A DNA stretch of 64,000 nucleotides, from assembly GCF_004912275.1 (NCBI RefSeq), contig NZ_STGY01000025.1, forward strand, positions 62,001 to 126,000, given 5' to 3'. The stretch comes from Glycomyces buryatensis. GTDB taxonomy: Bacteria > Actinomycetota > Actinomycetes > Mycobacteriales > Micromonosporaceae. A program made the position numbers and the translations under genes. Of the stretch, positions 50,871 to 60,895 are shown in pieces (the stretch's first letter is position 1; every line of letters starts with the position of its first letter). The notes beneath the pieces are model-generated. The model was given only the letters and a program-made list of their open reading frames with translations. It did not search any database and was not told where the DNA came from.

Positions 50871-52241
50871 TTACGCGGCCGAGCAGGTCACCCCCGGCGT
50901 CGCGGTCGCGGAGGTCGCGATGAAGCCGAAGACCTGGCGGGTCTCACCCGAGGAGACCTTGGCGTTCCAGCCGACGCTGGTGGCGGTCACGGTGCTGCCC
51001 GATTGGGTCAGTTCCGTGTTCCAGGACGAGCTGACGGTCTGGCTTCCCGGCCAGGTCCACTGGAGCGTCCAGTCGTCGATGGCGTCGGAGTCGGCGGTGA
51101 CGCTGACATTGCCCTGCCAGCCCGAACCCCATGAGTTGGACACCGTGATCTCGGCCGAGCAGTCGCCCTCGGGCGGCGTGGTCGGGTCGTCCGGCGAGGT
51201 GGGATCGTCGGGGCTGGTCGGGTCGGTGCCGTCATCGAAGATGCTGGCGCGTTCGGCGGTGGCGCCGATGCCATAGGGGCCGTTGAACACCCGCTCGCCC
51301 CAGGGCGTCAGCTGGTTCGGGTCGAAATTGAGGGTCTGGTCGTGGGTTTGGCCGTTATTGCCCGACCAGGACCAGGAGATCCAGCCGATCCCGCGGGCCT
51401 CGGCCTCGGACTCGATCGTGGTGGTCGTGTCCTCGCCGAACTCGCCGATGATGAGCGGCAGGCCCTTGGCCTCGAACGCGTCGAAGTAGTCGATGACGGC
51501 CTGCGGCTGGGCGTAGACGCTGTACATGTGGACCGAGAGCAGGGTGTTGGCCTGCGGGTCCGCGTCGAAGATGTTCTGCGCGGCGGCGCCGTCGCGCATG
51601 GTGTTGGTCCAGTCCTGGCCCCAGTTCGGCGCGTCGATGACCAGCGTGTGCTCGAAGCCGAGGCTCCGCATCCGCTGCACGGCCGCCGTCGCCGCCGGCT
51701 CCCAGCCGGAGACATTGTCGTTGCCCCAGGCCTCGTTGCCGATATTGATGAGGACGTACGCCTCTTCGCCCTCGAGGACGTCCTGGATGCTCGCCCAGTA
51801 GTCCACCGCCTGGTCGAGCGAGGCCGCGTTCGGCGCGTACTGGTCGCCGTACCCGGTGGTGTCGTGCACTTCGAGGACGCACACGACCTGGTTGGCCTTG
51901 CACTCGTCGATGAGCGCGGCGACGCTCGACGCCGGAGTCGGGCCCCACTGCTGGCCCGAGCCGAGGACGACGCGGATGGTGTTGGCGCCCTTCGCGCTCA
52001 TGTCGCTGATCGATTCGTTCTGGCCCTGGTACCACTCGTACGGGTGGGTGGAGCCGCGCATGATGAATACGTTGCCGTTGGCGTCGACCAGGTCGTTGCC
52101 GACGATGTGGAAGCCGTTCGCCTGTGCCTGTGCCGGTGTGAGGTACAGGAATCCGGCTACGGCGAGTGCGGCCGCTGTGAGTGCGGCCAGTAGAAGTCTT
52201 CGCACTGAACGGCGCGAGCGTATGCGGGCTGGCGTTGTCAT
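50871..52241 (-). CDS. Secreted GH5 (mannanase-type) glycoside hydrolase with CBM2
   Basis: A 456-residue exported enzyme. After the signal peptide (cut near AQA), the GH5 domain starts GFHIVGNDLVDANGNVFIMR, the opening typical of subfamily 8 beta-mannanases. The acid/base Glu is in NIGNEAWGN and the nucleophile Glu in LIIGEFGED. A Thr/Asp/Pro linker (DPTSPDDPTSPDDPTTPP) leads to a CBM2 (about 355-456) that binds cellulose or mannan. Substrate mannan is likely but cellulose is not excluded. No CebR box is seen upstream, unlike the LPMO at 13649. Confidence 0.87.
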   Translation of the reverse strand: MTTPARIRSRRSVRRLLLAALTAAALAVAGFLYLTPAQAQANGFHIVGNDLVDANGNVFIMRGSTHPYEWYQGQNESISDMSAKGANTIRVVLGSGQQWGPTPASSVAALIDECKANQVVCVLEVHDTTGYGDQYAPNAASLDQAVDYWASIQDVLEGEEAYVLINIGNEAWGNDNVSGWEPAATAAVQRMRSLGFEHTLVIDAPNWGQDWTNTMRDGAAAQNIFDADPQANTLLSVHMYSVYAQPQAVIDYFDAFEAKGLPLIIGEFGEDTTTTIESEAEARGIGWISWSWSGNNGQTHDQTLNFDPNQLTPWGERVFNGPYGIGATAERASIFDDGTDPTSPDDPTSPDDPTTPPEGDCSAEITVSNSWGSGWQGNVSVTADSDAIDDWTLQWTWPGSQTVSSSWNTELTQSGSTVTATSVGWNAKVSSGETRQVFGFIATSATATPGVTCSAA

Positions 52242-52466
52242 AACGCTGCCTTTCACAAGAGGGGAGGCCCGACTCAAGACGCCGCAGAGCGCCTGGGGAC
52301 GGACCTGCAAACGATTGTTCTACCCAACCACATATAGGTAAGCATCGATTTTTTGTTTTGGCAATCACCAGGAGCAACTTAACTTGTCAAGTGTCCGAAA
52401 AGGGATGATCAAGCTCGATTACCTTGGGGCAGAACAAGGCGGTCAAAGCAAGGGTGACGGACCGAC

Positions 52467-52513
52467 GAACCCGGAAGGCCGGTTCCCGTTGGGAGAACCG
52501 GCCTTCCGGGTTC
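52467..52513 (-). terminator. Hairpin terminator of the hydrolase/exporter operon
   Basis: GAACCCGGAAGGCCGGTTC (52467-52485) pairs perfectly with GAACCGGCCTTCCGGGTTC (52495-52513) around a 9-nt loop. It lies 17 bp after the 3' end of the hydrolase gene on the minus strand. Confidence 0.8.
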
Positions 52514-52530
52514 TGGACGCGGCGGCCGGT

Positions 52531-53478
52531 TCAGGTCAGGGCCGGGACGCGGCTCTGGTTCAGGTACTCGACGGCGCCGTCATAGGGGCCGTCGTAGGGC
52601 CCGTCATTGAGGCCGTCGCGGTGCAGGCCCGCGAGCGGCTCGGTGGCGAAGAAGCGGGTCATGAGGTCGACCAGTTCGCGGGGGCGTTCGAGGTGCAGCA
52701 GGTGGTCGGCGCGGGGCATGACGGTGAACCAGCTGTCGCGGCACGTCAGCGCGAGCTCGCGGCACAGCTCCGGCGGCGTCAGCGTGTCGTGGGCGCCGAC
52801 GGCGAACAGGGCCGGGACGACCGGGGAGAGCGAGGTGTCGATGAGGTCGCGTTCGAGCAGGCGGCGGGTGTTGGCGACGAACTTGGCGAGCTCGTCCTCG
52901 CTGACGCCTTCGAAGCGGCGGGACAGGATGCGCCGCACCACGGCAGCCGAGGCGATGTCGATGCCGGGATCGGCGCACATGAGCATCTCGACGGCGGCCG
53001 GACCGAACCGCTCCCGGACGCCCGAGAGCGCCAGGTCGATCGCGCCCTGCATGCCCGGCCGGGCCTCGTCGGGGATGGTGCTCATCGTCCCGGCCAGGAC
53101 CATCCGGGCGATCCGGTCGGGCGCGGTCTGCGCCAGCCGGTAGGCGATCGCGGTGCCGTACGAGCCGGCGAAGACATTGGCGCGCCGCACCCCCAGGTCG
53201 TCGAGCAGGTGCCGCAGCGCATCGGCCAGCAGGTCGGGGCCGTGTTCGGCCGCCAGCAGGTCGGCCTCGCCCCAGCCGGGCAGGTCGGGGCAGATGACGT
53301 CGGCGGCCTCCAGCATCCCCTGCTCCAGCCGGCCCCAGTCCTCCTTGCGCTGCATGGCCCCGCCGATGAGCACCACCGGGTCGAGCCGTGCTGCCGGCGA
53401 GCGGGTCAGCCGCGAGTAATAGCGGAAGCCTTTCCAGTGGTGCGCATGGACAGTGGACTGGAGGCGCGTGCTTGCCAT
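52531..53478 (-). CDS. Alpha/beta hydrolase
   Basis: A 315-residue alpha/beta-hydrolase-fold protein. The oxyanion strand VVLIGGAMQRKEDW is followed by the nucleophile elbow FAGSYGTAIA, where the position after Gly-Ser is Tyr. The Asp/His end of the triad is in AVGAHDTLTP and MPRADHLLHLERP. The C-terminus carries DGPYDGPYDGA, a short repeat. It may act on esters or small secondary metabolites. The ATG at 53478 follows ggggag. The ABC exporter genes lie upstream on the same strand, 143 bp away. Confidence 0.85.
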   Translation of the reverse strand: MASTRLQSTVHAHHWKGFRYYSRLTRSPAARLDPVVLIGGAMQRKEDWGRLEQGMLEAADVICPDLPGWGEADLLAAEHGPDLLADALRHLLDDLGVRRANVFAGSYGTAIAYRLAQTAPDRIARMVLAGTMSTIPDEARPGMQGAIDLALSGVRERFGPAAVEMLMCADPGIDIASAAVVRRILSRRFEGVSEDELAKFVANTRRLLERDLIDTSLSPVVPALFAVGAHDTLTPPELCRELALTCRDSWFTVMPRADHLLHLERPRELVDLMTRFFATEPLAGLHRDGLNDGPYDGPYDGAVEYLNQSRVPALT

Positions 53479-53621
53479 CGAGGGCTCCCCGTTCGAGCTT
53501 TCAACCATTGGTACGGGGAGCCACTTTAATGCCGAAAACGCGAATTTCTGGTATTTTGTAGCGCGGCTGTTGATATGTCCGTCTTTCGGGTTGGGTTGCG
53601 CGTCCGAAGCTCGAACGACGC

Positions 53622-55376
53622 TCAGGCGGCGACGCCCTTCCACACGCTCCACAGGCTCGCGTACACCCCTTCGGCCGCAAGCAGTTCGTGGTGCGTGCCC
53701 GCCTCGGCGATGCGGCCCTCGCGGACCACCGCGATCCGGTCGGCCGCCTCCGCCGCTTGAAGCTGGTGCGCGATCGCGATGACGGTGCGCCCGCCCAGAG
53801 CGGCGGCCAGCGACGCCTCCACGTTCCCCGCGCTGCCGGGATCGATCCCGGCCGTGGCCTCGTCCAGGATGACCACGTCCGGGTCGGCCAGGATGACGCG
53901 CGCCAGCGCCAACTGCTGCGCCTCGGCGATCGTGACCTCGCGGTATTCGTCCCCAAGCGCGGTGTCGAGCCCGTCGGGCAGGTCGCACGCCCAGCGCGCG
54001 TCGACCTGGTCCAGCGCGTTCAGCAGCTGCTCGTCGCCCGCCTCCGGCGCGGCCAGGTTCAGGTTCTCGCGCAGCGTCGCCGTGAACACGTAATGCTCCT
54101 GGGTCACCAGGACCACCTTGCGGCGCAGCACTTCCAGCGGGATATCGGCGACCGGGACCCCGCCGAGCATCACCGAACCGGTGCGGGGCCGGTCGATCCC
54201 CGCGATGAGCCGCGCGATCGTCGACTTGCCCGCCCCCGACGGGCCCACGACCACCAGCCGCTCGCCCGGCCGCGGGTGCAGGCTCAGGCCGTGCAGGACA
54301 TCCGGGCCGTCGCCGTAGCCGAAGGTGACGTCGTCCAGGCGCACCTCGGCGCCCGAAGGAGCCGCCTCGCGCACCTCGTCGGGCATCAGGTGGACGCCCT
54401 CGACGCGGGCCAGCGCCGCCCCGCCCATCTGGAACTCGCTGAGCGACATCATGGACCGGAACACCGGACCGTCCAGGCGCAGCGTCAGCATCGCGACGGC
54501 CACGACCTCGCCGATCGTGACCCACCCTTCCAGGTACCAGAGCCCGCCCACGATCGTCACGACCACCGTCGGGATCAGGAACGTCAGGTCCGTGGCAGGG
54601 AAGAACCAGGTCTGCAGGCGGATGATGCCCTTGAGGCGGTCCAGGTGCGTCGCGGCCCGCCCGTGGCCGGCGCCCCGGCGCTCGTCCTGCATCCGGTAGG
54701 CCGCGATGGTCTGCGCCCCGGCGGCCGAGGCCGTCAGCGTCTCGGCGATCTCGCTCATCGCCGCCCGCTCGGAGATGAACACCGGACTGGCCAGGCGCGC
54801 GTAGCGGCGAGCGGCGAACACCAGGGCCGGCACGCCGACCAGGAACAGCAGGCCCAGCAGCGGGCTGACCACGAACGCGGCCACCGTGATCACGATGAGC
54901 TCGATGAGGGAGACCGCCACCTCCGGGCCGGTCTTGCGCAGTAGCTCGGCCACGGCCCCGACGTCACCGGAGGTCCGCGTAGCCAGGTCGCCGGTCCCGG
55001 CCCGCTCCACCGTGCCCAGCGGCAGCCGCATGACGCGCTCGACGAACGACTCGCGCAGCCGCGCCGCCGCCCGCTCGCCCAGCCGGTAGCCGAAGAGACG
55101 ACCGGTGCGCATCAGGACCAGCTGCGCCACCACGCAACCGAAGATCGCTCCGCACACCAGGTCGACGCGCGAGGCCGTCCAACCGGTCCCGATGCCGTCG
55201 ATGACCGCGCCGAGCATGACCGGCAGGGCCGCACCCGCCCCGGCCGCCGCCACATACAGGGCGAGGACCGCGCAGAACGCGGCCTTGTCGTCGAGCACGA
55301 GCCGGCCGATCGCCCGCAGCATGGCGGAGCGGTCGGCGATCGGCAGCCGGTGACCGGACTGGCTTTGAGCGGTCAT
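53622..55376 (-). CDS. ABC exporter half-transporter (second subunit)
   Basis: A 584-residue fused permease-ATPase. Six membrane segments occupy about residues 30-320. The ATPase has Walker A VGPSGAGKST, Q-loop VTQEHYVF, Walker B VVILDEATAGIDP and H-loop IAHQL. The signature region reads VTIAEAQQLALAR, a degenerate LSGGQ, common in one subunit of heterodimeric exporters of this group. Its start overlaps the stop of the preceding exporter gene (ATGA). The partner is frameshifted, so a functional heterodimer is doubtful unless that is an artefact. Confidence 0.88.
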   Translation of the reverse strand: MTAQSQSGHRLPIADRSAMLRAIGRLVLDDKAAFCAVLALYVAAAGAGAALPVMLGAVIDGIGTGWTASRVDLVCGAIFGCVVAQLVLMRTGRLFGYRLGERAAARLRESFVERVMRLPLGTVERAGTGDLATRTSGDVGAVAELLRKTGPEVAVSLIELIVITVAAFVVSPLLGLLFLVGVPALVFAARRYARLASPVFISERAAMSEIAETLTASAAGAQTIAAYRMQDERRGAGHGRAATHLDRLKGIIRLQTWFFPATDLTFLIPTVVVTIVGGLWYLEGWVTIGEVVAVAMLTLRLDGPVFRSMMSLSEFQMGGAALARVEGVHLMPDEVREAAPSGAEVRLDDVTFGYGDGPDVLHGLSLHPRPGERLVVVGPSGAGKSTIARLIAGIDRPRTGSVMLGGVPVADIPLEVLRRKVVLVTQEHYVFTATLRENLNLAAPEAGDEQLLNALDQVDARWACDLPDGLDTALGDEYREVTIAEAQQLALARVILADPDVVILDEATAGIDPGSAGNVEASLAAALGGRTVIAIAHQLQAAEAADRIAVVREGRIAEAGTHHELLAAEGVYASLWSVWKGVAA

Positions 55377-57095
55377 CAGGACTCCTGTCGGGAGGTGAGG
55401 GCGCGGTACTCGCGGTCGAGCGAGAGCTCGGCGTGCGTTCCGGCGGCACGGACCTTGCCTTCCCACATCCATACGACGCGGTCGGCGCGGGCCAACCACA
55501 GCGGCGAGGCGGTGACGACGGCGGTGGCGCGACCCGCCCGGGCGGCCGCGACCCGCTCGGCGATGAGGGACTCGGTGTGGGCGTCGACGGCGGAGGTCGG
55601 CTCGACCGCCAGCAGCGCCTCGGACTCGGCGGCGAGCGCGCGGGCCAGGCGCAGCCGCTGGCGCTGGCCGCCGGAGAGGTTGCGGCCGCCGTTGGTGATC
55701 TCGGCGTCGAGGTCGGAGCCGAGACTGGAGTAGACGTCGGCGGCGCAGGCGGTCTCGATGGCGGCGAGGGCGGCCTCGGGGTCGCCCCGGAGGGTCTCGC
55801 CGAGGGTCTGGGCGAAGAGGTAGTCCTCGCCCAGCAGCAGGACGCGCTCGCGGATCTCGGTGAGGGCGATCTCGCCGAGGGGCTCGGAACCCCAGGTGGC
55901 CTGGGAGTCCTTGTATCGGGCGAGGCGTTCGAGGGCGTCGGCCGCCGGCCTGCCCTCGGCGCTGACGACGACGGTGAGGCGGCCCGGTTCGATTTGCAGC
56001 CCGGTCTCGGCGTCGGCGAGGGCGCCCGAGGCGCCGGTGGCGTCGCCGGTCTCGTCGATGTCGGTGCGGGTGGCGAAGAACGCGGTGAGGCGGCGGGCGG
56101 AGACGCGGGCGGCGATGACGGCCTGCGCCATGCCGATCATGGCGCCGGCGTGGGCGCCCAGAAGCGTGGTCATACCGAAGGCGGCCGAGAGTTCCCCGAC
56201 GGAGATGGTGCCGGTCAGCGCGAGTCGGGCGCCGACCCAGGTGATCGCGGCGATGAGTGCGAGCGGCAGGGCGTTGCGCAGGCCCTGGACCCAGGAGTCG
56301 GCGGTGGCGACGGCGTAGCCGGCCTGGCGCAGGTCGGTCGAGGAGTCGCGGTAGCGCGAGGCGAACTGGGCCTCGCGCTACCGCGACTCCTCGACCGACC
56401 TCGCCGCCGATGCCGCGCAGGACCCGCAGGCCGCCGACGACGTCGGCGGCCTGGCTGGTGAGGGTGGCGACCGAGGATCGGTAGCGGATCTGGTGGCCCT
56501 GGAGGCGCCCGAGCGAGGGTCCCACGAGGAAGCCGATGACGATGACGCCGATGGCGGCGGTGAGTCCGAGCGCCGGTTCGGTGTTCCACAGGATGCCGCC
56601 GCCGACGCCGAGCATGACCACGCCCATCCACCCGAACCCGAGCTGGAAGATGAACGAACCGGTCTTGTGGGCGTCCTCGGTCGACAGGTTGACCATCTCG
56701 CCGGGCGAGATGGCGCCGCGCACGCCGGTGCCGGCCCGGTTGAGGTGGTCGGTGAGGTGCTCGACGGTGCTGACGCGGGCATGGGACTCGGCCATGAACA
56801 GAGCCCGGTATCCGATCACGAACACCCATGAGCTGGAGAAGGCGATGATGCCCAGCGCGATCGACCAGGGGAGCAGCAGGCTGGTGTCGCGCGCGAGGAG
56901 GACTTCGTCGACGATCTTGGAGATCGCCCACGGCAGGAGGACCCAGGCGGTGCCGGCGAGGCTCAGAAAGATGAACCCGAGCGCGACCCGGCCGGTCTGC
57001 GCCTTCGCCACCTGGAGCAGGTAGCGGAGTGGGGCGGTGGGGATATCGGGCGGCGACAGGGGTTGGGGGCGGGGCGGTTTCGGGTTCACAACCAT
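55376..57095 (-). pseudogene. ABC exporter half-transporter (first subunit), frameshifted by an inverted duplication
   Basis: From the ATG at 57095 the frame encodes a permease domain up to about 56405. A 28-nt insertion near 56374-56401 then shifts the frame, and the rest (end of permease and ATPase with NLSGGQRQRLRLARALA and EALLAVEPTSAVDA) continues in another frame to 55376. Removing 28 nt restores one 563-codon frame. The nucleotide-binding domain lacks a clear Walker A lysine, so it would be the degenerate half of the pair, and the Walker B segment reads LLAVEPTS instead of LLLDEPTS. Either a fresh mutation or a sequencing/assembly hairpin artefact. Confidence 0.82.
56331..56401. repeat. 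Perfect 31-bp inverted repeat inside the exporter gene
   Basis: The arm 56331-56361 is exactly complementary to 56371-56401, with a 9-nt loop (cgaactggg). The right arm contains a 28-nt segment copied in reverse complement from the left and bordered by a repeated cctcg, as expected from template switching. Confidence 0.9.
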
Positions 57096-57201
57096 CAAAC
57101 GTAAGTGCCGCCTCCGACAGCGGCAATCGCATTTCCCCGGAACGCCCGTGTGATGATCGACCCAAAATCTAGCCGCGCGGCTAGGAGTTTCAGAGTTTGG
57201 T

Positions 57202-57348
57202 GCGAGTGGACCGCTGGATGCGGTCCACTCGCGTATTCCTCGCGAGGTGTGGCTGTAGGAGCCGGGCGCGGGTGCACCCGCGCCCGGACTTTCCTCTACG
57301 GGGGCGGCTCCCGGGATACCCAATGTCTTACCGCCGGTCCTACAGCCA
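57202..57348 (+). ncRNA. Structured intergenic element, copy 2 (candidate RNA or DNA-hairpin element)
   Basis: Hairpin A': 57202-57214 with 57220-57232, 13 bp perfect, loop TGGAT (compare CGGAT in copy 1). Linker gtattcctcgcgag (57233-57246). P1': TGGCTGTA 57250-57257 with TACAGCCA 57341-57348. P2': GGAGCC 57258-57263 with GGCTCC 57306-57311. P3': 57262-57287, a 26-nt perfect palindrome. The 3' block 57300-57338 differs from copy 1 only by two 1-nt gaps and one A/G change, whereas P1', P3' and A' have different bases from copy 1 yet are fully paired. Confidence 0.5.
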
Positions 57349-57443
57349 ACGTCTCCTCGCTCTCCTCCGACCTCCGGCGAAGAGACGTTTTTGCTATCTA
57401 CCATCACAGGCCCGGCCAACATTTCCAACAAAAACTTTCCCCC

Positions 57444-57452
57444 TGTGGATAA
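57444..57452 (-). promoter_or_regulatory. Perfect DnaA-box 9-mer
   Basis: TGTGGATAA, reverse complement of TTATCCACA, about 96 bp after copy 2 of the structured element; the matching box after copy 1 is likewise 96 bp away. Confidence 0.45.
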
Positions 57453-57522
57453 CTCCCACCCGCAAATGGTCCTACCCCAGGTAACGCAGCATTCGGCGTG
57501 AAGATGCGACCTATTTCTCGCC

Positions 57523-57531
57523 TGTGGATAA
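57523..57531 (-). promoter_or_regulatory. Perfect DnaA-box 9-mer
   Basis: A second TGTGGATAA, starting exactly 79 bp after the one at 57444, repeating the spacing seen at 7710 and 7789. It lies just beyond the 3' end of the YyaL-like gene. Confidence 0.45.
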
Positions 57532-57542
57532 CTTCCGGACGG

Positions 57543-59315
<1,773 letters not shown>

Positions 59316-59491
59316 GCCTCCAGCGTGTCACATCGCGGGCAGGCGGGAGCGCGGTCCGCGGGCTGGGGAAACGGCGGGTACCGACACCGGGATGGTAGGG
59401 CTGGCTGTACCTAGGGGTGGGGGCCTGCAAGGGGGTGGATTCGGGCGCCCGCGTCACTGCGCTCGCGAGCGTTTCCGACGAGTCTTTAGTC

Positions 59492-60466
59492 ATGAGTTCA
59501 CCAGCGCCCCTTGGCACTCCCGACAAGCTCCTGAATCGACTGACCGTCGCGGGCTTCGCCGCACTCGGCGTGGGTCTGGTCGCGATGGTCGTGCTCCACG
59601 CGACCTCCGGGCTCAACCCGCTGACGGCCGTGATCAGCCTGCATCTGTACACGCCGCTGGGTTGGCTGCTGCCGACCTCGTTGGGGCTGTTCGCCTCCGG
59701 CGCGTGCCTGTTCGCCTTCGCCTCGCGGCGCACGGCCGCACCGCGCTGGATCATGCCGGCGCTGCTGACGTGGGCGGGCTTCCTGACCCTGGTGGCGGTC
59801 TTTCCGACCGACCCTCCCGGACTTCCCGAGGTCTCGCTGATCTCGGCCATCCACCGCTACGCGGCGTTCTGCGCTTTCGTCACGCTCGCGGCGACGGGCT
59901 TGTGCTTCGACCGCTGGGCGAAGCGCAGCGAGGTGCCGGTCGCGGCGAATGCCCGCCGCACCGTGGTGGTGTGCAGCTGGATCGCGGTGAGCGCCTTGGT
60001 GATCTGCTCGGCGCCGTACGTGGCCGAGTGGTTCGGGGTACCGCGAGAGCCCGGCGCTTTCGCGGCCGGGCTCACTCAGCGGTTGACGGTCGGGTCCGAG
60101 GTCGTGACCTTGGCCGTCGTCGGTTTCTGGCTGCGGTCAGTACCAGCCCTGTTCCTCGGAAGCCGCCCAAGCACTGCACGGCTCTCCGTAGCGGCCTTCG
60201 ATGTAGCCCAGGCCCCAGTTGATCTGGGTGACCGGGTTCGTCTCCCAGTCGTCGCCTTCGGTCGCCATCTTGGAGCCGGGGAGCGCCTGGGGAATGCCGT
60301 AGGCGCCGATGCCGTTGGCGGCCTTCTCGTTCCAGCCGGATTCGCGGTCCCACAGCAGCTCGAGGCAGGCGAACTGCTCGAGGTCGAAGCCGTGGTCGAG
60401 GGTGAGCGCGCAGCCGGTGGCCTTGTTCCCCGAGAACTCGTCGCAGCTGGACGGAATGTCAACTGA
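59492..60466 (+). CDS. DUF998 membrane protein with an antisense C-terminal extension
   Basis: A 324-codon frame. Residues 1 to about 215 form a DUF998-like membrane protein with six or so hydrophobic segments (VLHATSGLNPLTAVISLHLY, ALLTWAGFLTLVAVFPTDPP, LISAIHRYAAFCAFVTLAA). After VVGFWLRSVPAL the frame continues about 110 residues through DNA that is the coding region of the opposing 60137-60829 gene, with no hydrophobic or family features. The normal stop seems lost, giving a 330-nt convergent overlap. The true functional end is probably near 60150. Confidence 0.75.
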   Translation: MSSPAPLGTPDKLLNRLTVAGFAALGVGLVAMVVLHATSGLNPLTAVISLHLYTPLGWLLPTSLGLFASGACLFAFASRRTAAPRWIMPALLTWAGFLTLVAVFPTDPPGLPEVSLISAIHRYAAFCAFVTLAATGLCFDRWAKRSEVPVAANARRTVVVCSWIAVSALVICSAPYVAEWFGVPREPGAFAAGLTQRLTVGSEVVTLAVVGFWLRSVPALFLGSRPSTARLSVAAFDVAQAPVDLGDRVRLPVVAFGRHLGAGERLGNAVGADAVGGLLVPAGFAVPQQLEAGELLEVEAVVEGERAAGGLVPRELVAAGRNVN

Positions 60467-60829
60467 CGTGGGGTTGGAGTTGGCCGCCGCTTCTTCTTCG
60501 GCGGCCTCTTCGGCTTCCTTGGCCTCTTCGGCCGCCTGCTCGGCGTCGTTGAGGCCTTGGGCCTTGTCCACCGCGTAGTCGGCGACGGCGTCGGCCTTGG
60601 TCGTGACGTCGGCACCCGCGGTCTCGCGGATGTAGTTGACGTGCTGGAAGCGGACCTCTTCGTACATGGCCTCGGCCTCGGCCTGCTGCTCTGCGGCGGC
60701 CTGGCTGGGGTGGTTGGCGTCTTCTTCCGCGGGGGTGTCGTTGATGGCGTAGACGGCGATGACCGCCCCCAACGCGAGGACGAGTACGGCAGCGAGTCTG
60801 GAGCCGTACCGGGTCAGCAGTGGGATCAT
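60137..60829 (-). CDS. Secreted lysozyme-fold (lytic transglycosylase-like) protein
   Basis: A 230-residue exported protein. The N-terminal membrane segment or signal (about 10-30) is followed by a long Glu/Ala-rich coiled coil (about 35-115), then a C-terminal lysozyme-like domain: CLELLWDRESGWNEKAAN with the catalytic Glu, GAYGIPQALPGSKMA and INWGLGYIEGRYG. This is the pattern of actinobacterial transglycosylase-like secreted proteins. It would cut peptidoglycan. Start ATG with ggagt 7 nt upstream. It follows phoH on the same strand after a hairpin. Confidence 0.85.
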   Translation of the reverse strand: MIPLLTRYGSRLAAVLVLALGAVIAVYAINDTPAEEDANHPSQAAAEQQAEAEAMYEEVRFQHVNYIRETAGADVTTKADAVADYAVDKAQGLNDAEQAAEEAKEAEEAAEEEAAANSNPTSVDIPSSCDEFSGNKATGCALTLDHGFDLEQFACLELLWDRESGWNEKAANGIGAYGIPQALPGSKMATEGDDWETNPVTQINWGLGYIEGRYGEPCSAWAASEEQGWY

Positions 60830-60839
60830 CTCTCAACTC

Positions 60840-60877
60840 CTGTGTCGCGGGTGCTTATGGACACACCCGCGACACAG
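60840..60877 (-). terminator. Hairpin between phoH and the lysozyme-fold gene
   Basis: CTGTGTCGCGGGTG (60840-60853) and CACCCGCGACACAG (60864-60877) form a perfect 14-bp stem with a 10-nt loop, 18 bp after the phoH stop and ending right at the ribosome-binding site of the next gene. It may terminate phoH transcription or act as leader structure for the next gene. Confidence 0.6.
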
Positions 60878-60895
60878 AATGCCAGAGTCTCTTCC

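Larger units (their letters stand above)
57096..57542. other. 447-bp intergenic region
   Basis: It lies between two minus-strand genes. It contains copy 2 of the structured element (57202-57348), a further hairpin-capable stretch (acgtctcctcgct to agcgaagagacgt, about 57349-57388) followed by tttttg, and two TGTGGATAA boxes at 57444 and 57523. No coding sequence is seen. Confidence 0.65.
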
